DNA of 8,398 nucleotides from Pseudomonadota bacterium. GTDB lineage: Bacteria > Pseudomonadota > Gammaproteobacteria > Burkholderiales > Burkholderiaceae_C. Shown here in pieces: positions 1-6,215 of the stretch. The stretch covers positions 1-8,398 of the forward strand of contig JAEZZU010000310.1 in assembly GCA_023418355.1 (NCBI GenBank), written 5' to 3'. The notes under the pieces were generated by a model. That model had not been told where the DNA came from and searched no databases. It saw only the letters and a list, made by a program, of their open reading frames with translations. A program made the position numbers and the translations under genes. Every line of letters starts with the position of its first letter. Positions within the stretch are counted from its first letter, which is position 1.

Positions 1-620
1 GCAGCGCCACCCGGCACCTCATCGCTGGGGCAGGCAAACATCACATGGCCACCATGGCGCAGGTGGAGCAGCTGGGTGACATCCAGCCCAGCCTCTTCCT
101 GGGTTTCACGTGCCAGCGCCTGCTGCAGGCTGTCGCTGGCCGAGACCATGCCACCCATCAAGGTGTCCCACTTGTCAGGGTGGTTGGCCTTGGTACTGCT
201 GCGCTGCTGCACCCACATGCGGCCATCCTGCGCCAGACCAATGAGATGTACGGCATGCGTTGCCACACCCAGCACGCGCACCACGCCACGCTCTACCGTA
301 GCCACGCGCTGGCCCTGCGGGGTGCACACGGCAATCTGCTCATCCCGCCATGGGCCACTACGGCCCTGCTCGCGCAGCAGATGCGCCAGCGCGTTCAGGC
401 CAAAGCTGGCATCAGGGGCTGTCAGGCTCCAGGCATTGCCCAGCCCCGGTGTTTTTTTCTGCGTCAGCGTAATGCGTTGCCCGCGCAGGAAATCCACCCC
501 TACCCGTTCCAGAAAACCCACTGCTACCGTACCTATGACCTGCCCGTTCCACAGCAGAGGCATGCGCGGTTGTTCAGGCGGGCGCTGTGCCGCATCTCGG
601 AGTTTTTCCAGCCATTCCAT
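1..620 (-). CDS. Nudix hydrolase with N-terminal DUF4743-like region (3' end beyond window)
   Basis: Predicted hydrolase of nucleoside-diphosphate-linked compounds; the substrate is not evident. The leftward frame is open from an ATG at 618-620 to the window edge, giving 206 complete codons of a longer protein. Residues about 150-179 hold the Nudix box: WDTLMGG at 151-157, then R171-E172-T-Q-E175-E176-A-G178-L179, so the metal-binding glutamates are present. The upstream glutamate of the GX5E part is Asp163. The first ~120 residues (NGQVIGTVAVGFLERVG at about 25-41, then a basic and hydrophobic stretch) resemble the DUF4743 region that precedes the Nudix domain in the thiamine-pyrophosphokinase-associated branch (yeast Tnr3, plant NUDT20/24); this is from memory of the family. 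An AAGGAG ribosome-binding site lies 12 bases upstream of the ATG. The gene begins 17 bases after the qor stop, suggesting one transcript. Family assignment is firm; function is not. Confidence 0.88.
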   Translation of the reverse strand, partial: MEWLEKLRDAAQRPPEQPRMPLLWNGQVIGTVAVGFLERVGVDFLRGQRITLTQKKTPGLGNAWSLTAPDASFGLNALAHLLREQGRSGPWRDEQIAVCTPQGQRVATVERGVVRVLGVATHAVHLIGLAQDGRMWVQQRSSTKANHPDKWDTLMGGMVSASDSLQQALARETQEEAGLDVTQLLHLRHGGHVMFACPSDEVPGGA

Positions 621-637
621 GCTTTTTCCTCGCTCCT

Positions 638-1630
638 TCACACCATCAAAATGGTCGATCCTGTCGTGCGCCGTGCTTGCAGCGCCTCATGTGCGGCGCG
701 CACGTCTTCCAGCGCAAAGCGCTGGTCAATATGAATCTGCACCTGGCCACTGCTCACCACGGCAAACAGGTCATCTGCCATGGCCTGGGTGGTGGCGCGA
801 TCATGGGCGTAGACAAACACGCTGGGACGCGTCACATACAGCCCCTTGGGTGCCAGAGCCGCCAGACTGATGGGGGGTACGGGGCCGGATGCATTGCCAA
901 ACGAGACCATCAGCCCAAAGCGGCGCAGGCAGGCCATGGAGCCTTCCCAGGTGTCCTTGCCCACGCTGTCGTAGACCACCTTCACGCCCTGCCCCTGCGT
1001 GATTTCCTGCACTTTGGCAGCAAAGTCTTCTGTTCTGTAATTGATAGCGTGTGACGCCCCATTGGCGAGCGCCAGCTGGCATTTTTCATCAGAACCTGCC
1101 GTGGCGATCAGCTGCAGGCCCAGAGCCTTGGCCCACTGGCAGGCGATCAGCCCCACACCACCTGCAGCCGCATGGAACAGGACAAAGTCACCTGCCTGCA
1201 GCCCTTCCAACGGGCGGCATTGCTTGAGCAGGTACTGCACCGTCATGCCCTTGAGCATCATGGCGGCGGCGGTGTCAAAACTGATGCTGTCTGGCAGCCT
1301 GCAGACATGGGTGGCAGGCATGACGCGGCGCTCACAGTAGCTGCCCGGAGGGTTGCATGCATACGCCACCCGATCTCCTGTTTGAAGATGGGTCACGCCG
1401 TCACCTACGGCCTCCACCACGCCTGCGCCTTCCATGCCCAGCTGCAGCGGCAAGGGTAGGCTGTACAGACCGGAGCGCTGGTAGACATCAATAAAATTCA
1501 GCCCCACTGCATGGTGGCGCAACAAGATTTCTCCGGGGCCGGGCAGCCCTGCATCACGCACCACGACCTCCATGACCTCAGGGCCGCCATGGCGCTGGAT
1601 CTGCACCGATTTGCTGGGGTTCGCAGACAT
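638..1630 (-). CDS. qor: NADPH:quinone oxidoreductase (zeta-crystallin-like, MDR superfamily)
   Basis: Cytoplasmic NADPH-dependent quinone reductase of the medium-chain dehydrogenase/reductase superfamily, the zinc-free Qor branch. The protein is 330 residues, close to the roughly 325 usual for the family. Residues 151-170 (LFHAAAGGVGLIACQWAKAL) contain the AxxGGVG dinucleotide-binding loop and, as I recall the E. coli Qor sequence, match it almost exactly. Other shared stretches are GLNFIDVYQRSGLY (43-56), VVYDSVGKDTW (218-228), LMVSFGNASG (240-249) and YVTRPS (265-270). Zinc-binding cysteines of true alcohol dehydrogenases are not evident. The open frame extends 37 codons further upstream, but the ATG at 1628-1630 is preferred: an AAGGAGG site (1639-1645) lies 8 bases before it and the family alignment starts here. 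It is divergent from an EamA transporter and followed by a Nudix gene, so both may belong to one leftward operon. Confidence 0.95.
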   Translation of the reverse strand: MSANPSKSVQIQRHGGPEVMEVVVRDAGLPGPGEILLRHHAVGLNFIDVYQRSGLYSLPLPLQLGMEGAGVVEAVGDGVTHLQTGDRVAYACNPPGSYCERRVMPATHVCRLPDSISFDTAAAMMLKGMTVQYLLKQCRPLEGLQAGDFVLFHAAAGGVGLIACQWAKALGLQLIATAGSDEKCQLALANGASHAINYRTEDFAAKVQEITQGQGVKVVYDSVGKDTWEGSMACLRRFGLMVSFGNASGPVPPISLAALAPKGLYVTRPSVFVYAHDRATTQAMADDLFAVVSSGQVQIHIDQRFALEDVRAAHEALQARRTTGSTILMV

Positions 1631-1686
1631 ATTTTTTGCCTCCTTATTCTGATGAAACGCTGTCACCTGCATCATCGTGCCACGTT

Positions 1687-1700
1687 TGGACAGCTGTCCA
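1687..1700. promoter_or_regulatory. Perfect 14-base palindrome in divergent intergenic gap (candidate operator)
   Basis: TGGACAGCTGTCCA reads identically on both strands and lies 57 bases upstream of the qor start and 29 bases upstream of the EamA start, within the 98-base gap 1631-1728. Such placement suits a dimeric regulator controlling one or both genes. No regulator gene is adjacent, and I could not define convincing -35/-10 pairs around it. The binding role is inferred from symmetry and position only. Confidence 0.35.
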
Positions 1701-1728
1701 TGATTTAGCTCCGCTACCATTGCCGGCC

Positions 1729-2640
1729 ATGAGTTCCCCATTGACTGTCGGCACGGCCGCCATGTTGACTTTGGCGCCGCTGTTCTGGGCGGGTAATGCC
1801 ATCGTTGGCCGCCTGGTGCATGACCTGATTTCTCCCTTCACCCTCAACCTGCTGCGCTGGTGCATTGCCTTTGTCATCCTGCTGCCCTGGGGCGGCTATG
1901 TACTACGCAAAAACAGTGCCATGTGGAAGTGCTGGAAGCAGTACGCCGTGCTCGGTGTGCTGGGCATTGGCTGCTACAACGCGCTGCTGTATCTGGCGCT
2001 CAAGACATCGTCGGCCATCAATGTGACCCTGGTGGGCTCCAGCATGCCGATCTGGATGCTGCTGATTGGCCGCATCTGGTTTGGCACCGCCATCAGCGGC
2101 CGTCAGGCCGTGGGTGCCGTGCTGTCGGTGCTGGGCGTGGCCGTGGTGCTCAGCCGCGGAGATATCCACCAGCTGCTGGGTCTGCATCTGGTGCCGGGGG
2201 ACTGGTTCATTCTGCTGGCCACCATCGTCTGGTCGTTCTACAGCTGGCTGCTGGCACGCAGTGCGCAGACCATGCAGGGCCAGGAAAGCATTCGCAGCAA
2301 CTGGGTGGGCTTTCTGATGGCGCAGATGCTCTTTGGCATTGCCTGGTCCGCCCTCATTACCGGTGGTGAAGCGGCCGTGGGCGATCTGGTGTTTGTGCCC
2401 AGCTGGCAGCTGGCTGCAGCCATGCTGTTCATTGTGATTGGCCCGGCCATTCTGGCCTACCGTTTCTGGGGTGAAGGCGTGCGCCGTGCTGGCCCCGCCA
2501 CCGCAGGTTTCTTTGCGAACCTGATTCCGCTGTTCACCGCCCTGCTCTCCATTCCCGTACTGGGTGAAATACCGCAGCTCTACCACGCACTGGCTTTTGC
2601 GCTGATTGTGGGCGGTATTGTGGTGTCGTCCCGACGCTGA
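1729..2640 (+). CDS. EamA-family (DMT superfamily) transporter, probable exporter
   Basis: Inner-membrane protein of the drug/metabolite transporter superfamily, a group that mostly exports amino acids, metabolites or toxic compounds; the substrate cannot be told from sequence. The 303 residues form about ten hydrophobic segments arranged as two EamA repeats, the usual architecture and length. Repeat 1 starts with TLAPLFWAGNAIVGRL (14-29) and contains SPFTLNLLRWCIAF (35-48) and the NVTLVGSSMPIW segment (98-109). Repeat 2 ends with GPATAGFFANLIPLFTALLS (255-274) followed by VLGE (277-280), the typical last-but-one helix pattern of the family. The frame opens 31 codons earlier, but the ATG at 1729 is chosen because the family alignment begins there and the upstream residues are not membrane-like. 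No good Shine-Dalgarno precedes it. A small coiled-coil gene follows 58 bases downstream. Confidence 0.92.
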   Translation: MSSPLTVGTAAMLTLAPLFWAGNAIVGRLVHDLISPFTLNLLRWCIAFVILLPWGGYVLRKNSAMWKCWKQYAVLGVLGIGCYNALLYLALKTSSAINVTLVGSSMPIWMLLIGRIWFGTAISGRQAVGAVLSVLGVAVVLSRGDIHQLLGLHLVPGDWFILLATIVWSFYSWLLARSAQTMQGQESIRSNWVGFLMAQMLFGIAWSALITGGEAAVGDLVFVPSWQLAAAMLFIVIGPAILAYRFWGEGVRRAGPATAGFFANLIPLFTALLSIPVLGEIPQLYHALAFALIVGGIVVSSRR

Positions 2641-2653
2641 TCTGGTGGCAGGC

Positions 2654-2665
2654 GTACATTTGTAC
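2654..2665. repeat. Short inverted repeat in the gap before the coiled-coil gene
   Basis: GTACA-TT-TGTAC is a perfect inverted repeat with a two-base centre in the 58-base gap between the transporter stop and the coiled-coil start. It could be a small regulator site or a chance dyad; it is too short and T-poor to be a terminator. There is no supporting promoter that I can define. Confidence 0.2.
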
Positions 2666-2698
2666 CTTACACCGACTCATCCTGAGAAAGCAGGCCTT

Positions 2699-2872
2699 AT
2701 GAAGGCACCCTCCGCCACACAGCAAAAAGTGCTGCGTCTTGAGCAACAGGTCAGCGACTTGCTGGCGCAAGTGCAGGCGCTGCAAACCACCGTGCAGACC
2801 TTGCAGGCTGCACACCCTGCCCCGCAGGGCACGGCCCCTGCGCCAGACGCTGACCACGTCTCTGCCCCATAA
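2699..2872 (+). CDS. Small coiled-coil protein, 57 residues, function unknown
   Basis: No family recognised. The ATG at 2699 starts a 57-residue protein. Residues about 8-37 form a heptad-like amphipathic helix rich in Leu, Val and Gln (VLRLEQQVSDLLAQVQAL, then TTVQTLQAAH), fitting a short coiled coil likely to self-associate. The last ~20 residues are Pro/Ala-rich and acidic (PAPQGTAPAPDADHVSAP), probably disordered. There is no signal peptide or membrane segment, so a cytoplasmic location is inferred. It loosely resembles small SlyX-like coiled coils in size and style, but no defining motif is visible. The frame is open for 31 more codons upstream, but those overlap the transporter's 3' end. 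A purine stretch (GAGAAAG) 8-14 bases before the ATG is a weak ribosome-binding site. It sits 58 bases after the EamA stop and just before a strong terminator, which supports its being the last gene of that transcript. Confidence 0.6.
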   Translation: MKAPSATQQKVLRLEQQVSDLLAQVQALQTTVQTLQAAHPAPQGTAPAPDADHVSAP

Positions 2873-2898
2873 AACAAAGCCCGCACATGCGGGCTTTG
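2871..2898 (-). terminator. Rho-independent terminator in convergent gap, probably bidirectional
   Basis: CAAAGCCCGC at 2875-2884 pairs with GCGGGCTTTG at 2889-2898 around an ACAT loop, a perfect 10-bp stem. On the minus strand the GC core is followed by TTTGTTTT, a good U-tract for ending the SDR/EamA transcript whose last stop is at 2938. On the plus strand the stem is followed only by TTTGTG, so it is a weaker terminator for the coiled-coil gene, whose TAA (2870-2872) abuts it. Confidence 0.85.
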
Positions 2899-2937
2899 TG
2901 CATTGCGGGCCTGGTGCCGAGCGTGCGACGCTACGAA

Positions 2938-3735
2938 TCAGAAAGTGCCAGCGTACAGACCGCCATCAGGCAGGATGTTCTGCCCCGTCATATAGCCAGC
3001 CTGCTGGCTGCACAGGAAGGCGCAGATGGCACCAAACTCATCGGGCGTGCCAAAGCGCTTGGCGGGAATCTGCGCAGACTGGATCTGGCGGATGTCCTCC
3101 AGCGCCTTGCCACTCTTGGCCGCAGCGGCCTTGAAGGTGGTGGCCAGACGGTCGGTATCAAACTTGCCGGGCAGCAGGTTGTTGATGGTCACACCCTTGG
3201 CCGCAATGCCCGAGCGTGCCAGACCGGCGACAAAGCCTGTCAGACCGGTACGCGCACCATTGGACAGGCCCAGAATGTCAATCGGCGCCTTCACCGCACT
3301 GGAGGTGATGTTCACGATGCGGCCAAAACCCCGTGCGGCCATGCCGTCCACCGTGGCCTTGATCAGCTCGATCGGTGTGAGCATGTTGGCGTCCACAGCC
3401 TTGATCCAGTCGGCACGCTCCCAGTCGCGGAAGTCACCGGGTGGCGGACCACCGGCATTGGTCACCACAATGTCAAAGTCCTTGCCCGGGCCACCGGGCA
3501 CGCTGAACACGGCGTCACGGCCTTGTGGCTGTGTGATGTCACAGGCCACGGTCAGCACCTGCACCTTGGCATTGAGGGCCTGCAGCTGCTCGGCAGCCGC
3601 CTGCAGTGCCTGCGCACCACGCGCGTTGATCACCACGTTCACGCCTTCCTGCACCAGTGCCTTGGCACAGCCAAAGCCCAGCCCCTTGCTGGCGCCGCAG
3701 ACCAGCGCCCATTTGCCTGCAATTCCCAGATCCAT
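2938..3735 (-). CDS. SDR-family protein (FabG-like fold) lacking the catalytic Tyr and Lys
   Basis: A 265-residue Rossmann-fold protein resembling 3-oxoacyl-ACP reductases, cytoplasmic. Cofactor-binding features are present: GASKGLG at 14-20, TNAGG at 92-96, and PDGG at 256-259 near the C-terminus. The classical tetrad is only partly kept. Asn117 (DANML) and Ser145 (NITSS) are in place, but 13 residues after Ser145, where Tyr is expected, stands Ser158, and four later, where Lys is expected, stands Arg162 (SNGAR). This matches a known SDR subgroup described as BKR-like that deviates from the catalytic tetrad (CDD cd05344, from memory). It may therefore use other residues, a different substrate, or bind without classical reduction. 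The ATG at 3733-3735 has an AGGAG site (3743-3747) 7 bases upstream. It begins 16 bases after the EamA stop, implying cotranscription. A pathway cannot be named. Confidence 0.9.
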   Translation of the reverse strand: MDLGIAGKWALVCGASKGLGFGCAKALVQEGVNVVINARGAQALQAAAEQLQALNAKVQVLTVACDITQPQGRDAVFSVPGGPGKDFDIVVTNAGGPPPGDFRDWERADWIKAVDANMLTPIELIKATVDGMAARGFGRIVNITSSAVKAPIDILGLSNGARTGLTGFVAGLARSGIAAKGVTINNLLPGKFDTDRLATTFKAAAAKSGKALEDIRQIQSAQIPAKRFGTPDEFGAICAFLCSQQAGYMTGQNILPDGGLYAGTF

Positions 3736-3751
3736 TGCTTATCTCCTCTTT

Positions 3752-4687
3752 CTACTTGGCAGCGCCGGGCTTTTTCGCCCAGCGGGTAAACACAAAGATG
3801 CCGACCATGACCAGACTGGTGCCAGCCACCATCCAGACATTCAGATGCTCATCGAGCAGCCACACCCCCATCAAGATGGTGGACAGCGGGCCAATCATGC
3901 CGGTCTGCGCCGTCATGCCGGGGCCGATGCGCTCGATCGCCATCATGACCATGAGCACCGGCGCCACCGTGCAGGCCGTGGAATTGAGCACGGACAGCCA
4001 CAGCACCTCGGGTGCCACAGCCATGGCCGAGATGGGGTGGGTGAGCAAGAACTGTGCAATGCAAAAAAAGCAGGCCACGCTGGAAGCTAAGCCCACCAGC
4101 CGCAGTGAGCCCAGGCGCTTGACCATCTCACCGCTGTAGACCATGTAGATGGCGTAACTCACGGCGCTGGCGAACACCAGCAGTGCGCCCCAGATGGCGT
4201 TGCTGCCCTGCGCGCCCACTTCATGGCCAAAGACCAGCAGCACACCACAGTAGCTCAGCAGCATGCCGACAAACTGCATCCAGGTGATGCCGCGCTGATA
4301 GACCACCCAGCCGAAGATGACGACCAGGGTGGGGTTGAGGTAGAGAATCAGCCGCTCCAGCGCTGCCGTGATGTAGGCCAGCCCGGCAAAGTCCAGATAG
4401 CTGGCCAGATAGTAGCCGCTAAAGCCCAGGCCCAGCACACCCAGCCAGTCCTTGCGCGTCAGCGCCGCCTGCCCGCGCCCGGCCCACCAGGCCATGAGCA
4501 AAAAGATGGGCAACGCAAACAGCATGCGGTACATGAGCAGGGTGACGGCATCCACCCCATAGCGATAGGCCAGCTTGACGATGATGGCCTTGCCGCTGAA
4601 GGCAATTGCACCCAACGCCGCCAGCGTCAGGCCAAGAGCTACACCTTTAGGAGCTTTTTGCGCAGGTGGATTCTGGATTTCAGACAC
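3752..4687 (-). CDS. EamA-family (DMT superfamily) transporter with GTG start
   Basis: Inner-membrane drug/metabolite transporter; substrate not evident. The 311 residues carry about ten hydrophobic segments in two EamA repeats. Repeat 1 includes GAIAFSGKAIIVKLAY (26-41), VTLLMYRMLFALP (48-60) and LERLILYLNPTLVVIFGWVV (110-129). Repeat 2 includes SAVSYAIYMVYSGEMVKRLG (174-193), IGPGMTAQTGMIGPLSTILM (254-273) and LLDEHLN (277-283), the acidic end of the penultimate helix being typical. The LERLxLYLxP signature is characteristic of one bacterial EamA branch. Start is a GTG at 4685-4687 preceded only by a weak GAGAT purine patch; the next in-frame Met is residue 52, inside repeat 1, so GTG is the best choice. 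It differs clearly in sequence from the transporter at 1729-2640, so this is not a recent duplication. The SDR gene follows 16 bases after its stop. Confidence 0.92.
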   Translation of the reverse strand: MSEIQNPPAQKAPKGVALGLTLAALGAIAFSGKAIIVKLAYRYGVDAVTLLMYRMLFALPIFLLMAWWAGRGQAALTRKDWLGVLGLGFSGYYLASYLDFAGLAYITAALERLILYLNPTLVVIFGWVVYQRGITWMQFVGMLLSYCGVLLVFGHEVGAQGSNAIWGALLVFASAVSYAIYMVYSGEMVKRLGSLRLVGLASSVACFFCIAQFLLTHPISAMAVAPEVLWLSVLNSTACTVAPVLMVMMAIERIGPGMTAQTGMIGPLSTILMGVWLLDEHLNVWMVAGTSLVMVGIFVFTRWAKKPGAAK

Positions 4688-4745
4688 TTTTATCTCGCAA
4701 ACCTAGAAGAATTCAGCGCAAGGCGCTCTTGTTTTTATAAGTGAC
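4688..4745 (-). promoter_or_regulatory. Short gap before EamA gene with possible -10 and small hairpin
   Basis: The 58 bases between the DUF3422 stop and the EamA GTG are AT-rich compared with the flanks. On the minus strand TATAAA (4734-4739) is a good -10 match, but no convincing -35 lies 16-18 bases upstream. A 5-bp hairpin, AGCGC-AAG-GCGCT at 4715-4727, would fall in the leader. The EamA-SDR pair may thus have its own promoter as well as read-through from DUF3422. This is inference. Confidence 0.25.
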
Positions 4746-6059
4746 TCAGTGCTTGCCACCAAACAACTTGTGGTGCAGGCGGCGCAGCGACCACCAGACG
4801 CTGAAAGCCACCACAGGAATGGCCACGGCCGCCGTGATCTCTGGCGACAGCGGCCAGCCCAGCTTTTGCGCGCCCTTGCTCAGATAGGTGATCAGCCCCG
4901 TGATGTAGTAGGTAATGGCCGCCACCGACAGACCTTCCACCGTGGACTGCAGCTTGAGCTGCGTGCCCTGGCGGTCGTTCATAGTGGCCAGAATTTCCTG
5001 GTTGCTTTGCTGCTGCTCGATTTCCACGCGCGTGCGCAGCAGGTTGCTCACCCGCGAGACGCGCTGCGACAGGGCATTCTGGCGGTGCACGGCCCATTCA
5101 CAGGTGCTGCGCGCGGGCGACAGGCGCCGCTCCATGAACTCCTGGATGGTCAGCAGGCCCGACAGACGCTCTTCACGCAAGTCATGGATGCGCTTGTCCA
5201 CCAGTTCAAAGTAGGCCTTGCTGGCCGAAAAGCGCGAATGCGTGGCGGCATATTCGCTCTCGACCTGACCAGCCAGGCGCGTGAGGTGGTCCAGCAGCGC
5301 AGGCTCGGCATCGCGGTCTGCCTCGCGGATGGCATTGGCCAGCTCGGCCAGTTCTTTTTCTGCAGCGCTCAGCACGCTGGCCGCCTTGCGCGCAGCAGGC
5401 AGGCCCAGCAAGGCTGCCATGCGGTAGGTTTCAATCTCCAGCAGCCGCTGCACCAGACGACCCATGCGGCGCGCGCTGATGCTGTCCGAAGGCTTGACCA
5501 GAATGCGCGAGTAGCCATCGGCATGGATGTCAAAGTCAGTGCAGATCTCGGTATGCCCCATGTGGACGGCAGAACCGGCCAGCGTATCGACATTGAGCAT
5601 TTGCTGCACCAGGTGCTTCATGCCCTTGCCTTCGCACTGTGCGTCCTTGACGATCCACAAGTGGATGCTGCTCAGGCACTCACCGGGCAGATTTCTGAGC
5701 CACTGCTGCGGCACTTCTTCCATGGCCGTGAGCGGCGCACGCGTATCCAGCGGTGCATCGGCAGGCAGCGGCACCATGAAGGTCCAGCTCACAAACTCGG
5801 TATGCAGCTCCCAGCGCAGGCGAAATGCACCCAGGTCCACACGCAGGTGCGTGCAGTCGGCATCCGGCCCCGTGCGATGGTGGTCGTGCAGCAAGGCCGT
5901 CAGATGTGCACGGCTGGCCTCCCGCTGCACCGGGTCTGCCAGCATCACCACATGGGCGATGGCGGCCGGGCCTTCAATGGATTCGGCGGGCCGGGCATGG
6001 ACTTCGTTGTGCAGCAGCGCACGCAGGGGGTGTTGGGAGGGATGCGAAAGAACGGGCAT
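4746..6059 (-). CDS. DUF3422 family membrane protein
   Basis: Recognised as a DUF3422 protein, a proteobacterial family of unknown function. The 437-residue product (family members are about 420-440) opens with the hallmark HPLRALLHNEVHARP (10-24). An N-terminal globular region to about 205 includes WELHTEFVSWTFMVPL and HIHADGYSRILVK-like segments. A long, charged helical stretch (about 225-370, rich in Glu, Arg and Ala) is probably coiled coil. Two C-terminal membrane segments follow at about 376-394 (LSVAAITYYITGLITYL) and 408-424 (ITAAVAIPVVAFSVWW), ending in a basic tail. The sequence thus suggests an inner-membrane protein with its bulk on one side, likely cytoplasmic. The start is uncertain: ATG at 6057-6059 fits the family N-terminus but lacks a clear ribosome-binding site, while the in-frame ATG at 6101 has GGAG 10 bases upstream and would add 14 residues. 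A second gene-family name is not justified. Confidence 0.9.
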   Translation of the reverse strand: MPVLSHPSQHPLRALLHNEVHARPAESIEGPAAIAHVVMLADPVQREASRAHLTALLHDHHRTGPDADCTHLRVDLGAFRLRWELHTEFVSWTFMVPLPADAPLDTRAPLTAMEEVPQQWLRNLPGECLSSIHLWIVKDAQCEGKGMKHLVQQMLNVDTLAGSAVHMGHTEICTDFDIHADGYSRILVKPSDSISARRMGRLVQRLLEIETYRMAALLGLPAARKAASVLSAAEKELAELANAIREADRDAEPALLDHLTRLAGQVESEYAATHSRFSASKAYFELVDKRIHDLREERLSGLLTIQEFMERRLSPARSTCEWAVHRQNALSQRVSRVSNLLRTRVEIEQQQSNQEILATMNDRQGTQLKLQSTVEGLSVAAITYYITGLITYLSKGAQKLGWPLSPEITAAVAIPVVAFSVWWSLRRLHHKLFGGKH

Positions 6060-6152
6060 AAGCAGACAAAAACGATCAGCACATATTGTGCGGCGAACCA
6101 TGGCAGCCCCGCTCCACACCATTGCAGTAGCCCCGTATCGCCATCATGGGCA

Positions 6153-6180
6153 CATGAAAAAGCCCCGCCTGGGCGGGGCT
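6153..6180 (-). terminator. Rho-independent terminator of the chemoreceptor gene
   Basis: On the minus strand AGCCCCGC pairs with GCGGGGCT (6161-6168 with 6173-6180) across a four-base loop, followed directly by TTTTT (6156-6160 complement, sharing the stem's last pair). It lies 36 bases beyond the chemoreceptor stop. The remainder of the 156-base gap 6060-6215 should contain the DUF3422 promoter, but I cannot place a clear -35/-10 pair. Confidence 0.9.
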
Positions 6181-6215
6181 CAACGCAATGACTGTCTTGA
6201 TCTCAAACGCCGGGA

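Noticed and set aside
76..870. Overlapping plus-strand open frames across the Nudix and qor 3' ends
   Set aside because: They are antisense to two well-supported genes and yield Cys/Arg/Ser-rich translations with no family features.
2887..3789. 300-codon plus-strand open frame opposite the SDR gene
   Set aside because: Antisense to a recognisable SDR with Rossmann motifs; its start lies inside the terminator hairpin.
1729..4687. The two EamA transporters as a duplicated, inverted pair
   Set aside because: They share only family-level features, differ in start, length and loop sequences, and no long inverted repeat flanks them, so there is no sign of recent duplication or a mobile element.
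4715..4736. Hairpin AGCGC-AAG-GCGCT followed by CTTGTTTTT as a plus-strand terminator
   Set aside because: The stem is only 5 bp and no plus-strand gene precedes it; it is more likely leader sequence of the leftward EamA gene or chance.
4749..6191. 480-codon plus-strand open frame opposite the DUF3422 gene
   Set aside because: Antisense shadow of a gene with a clear family signature; the translation is Gln/Arg/His-rich without motifs.
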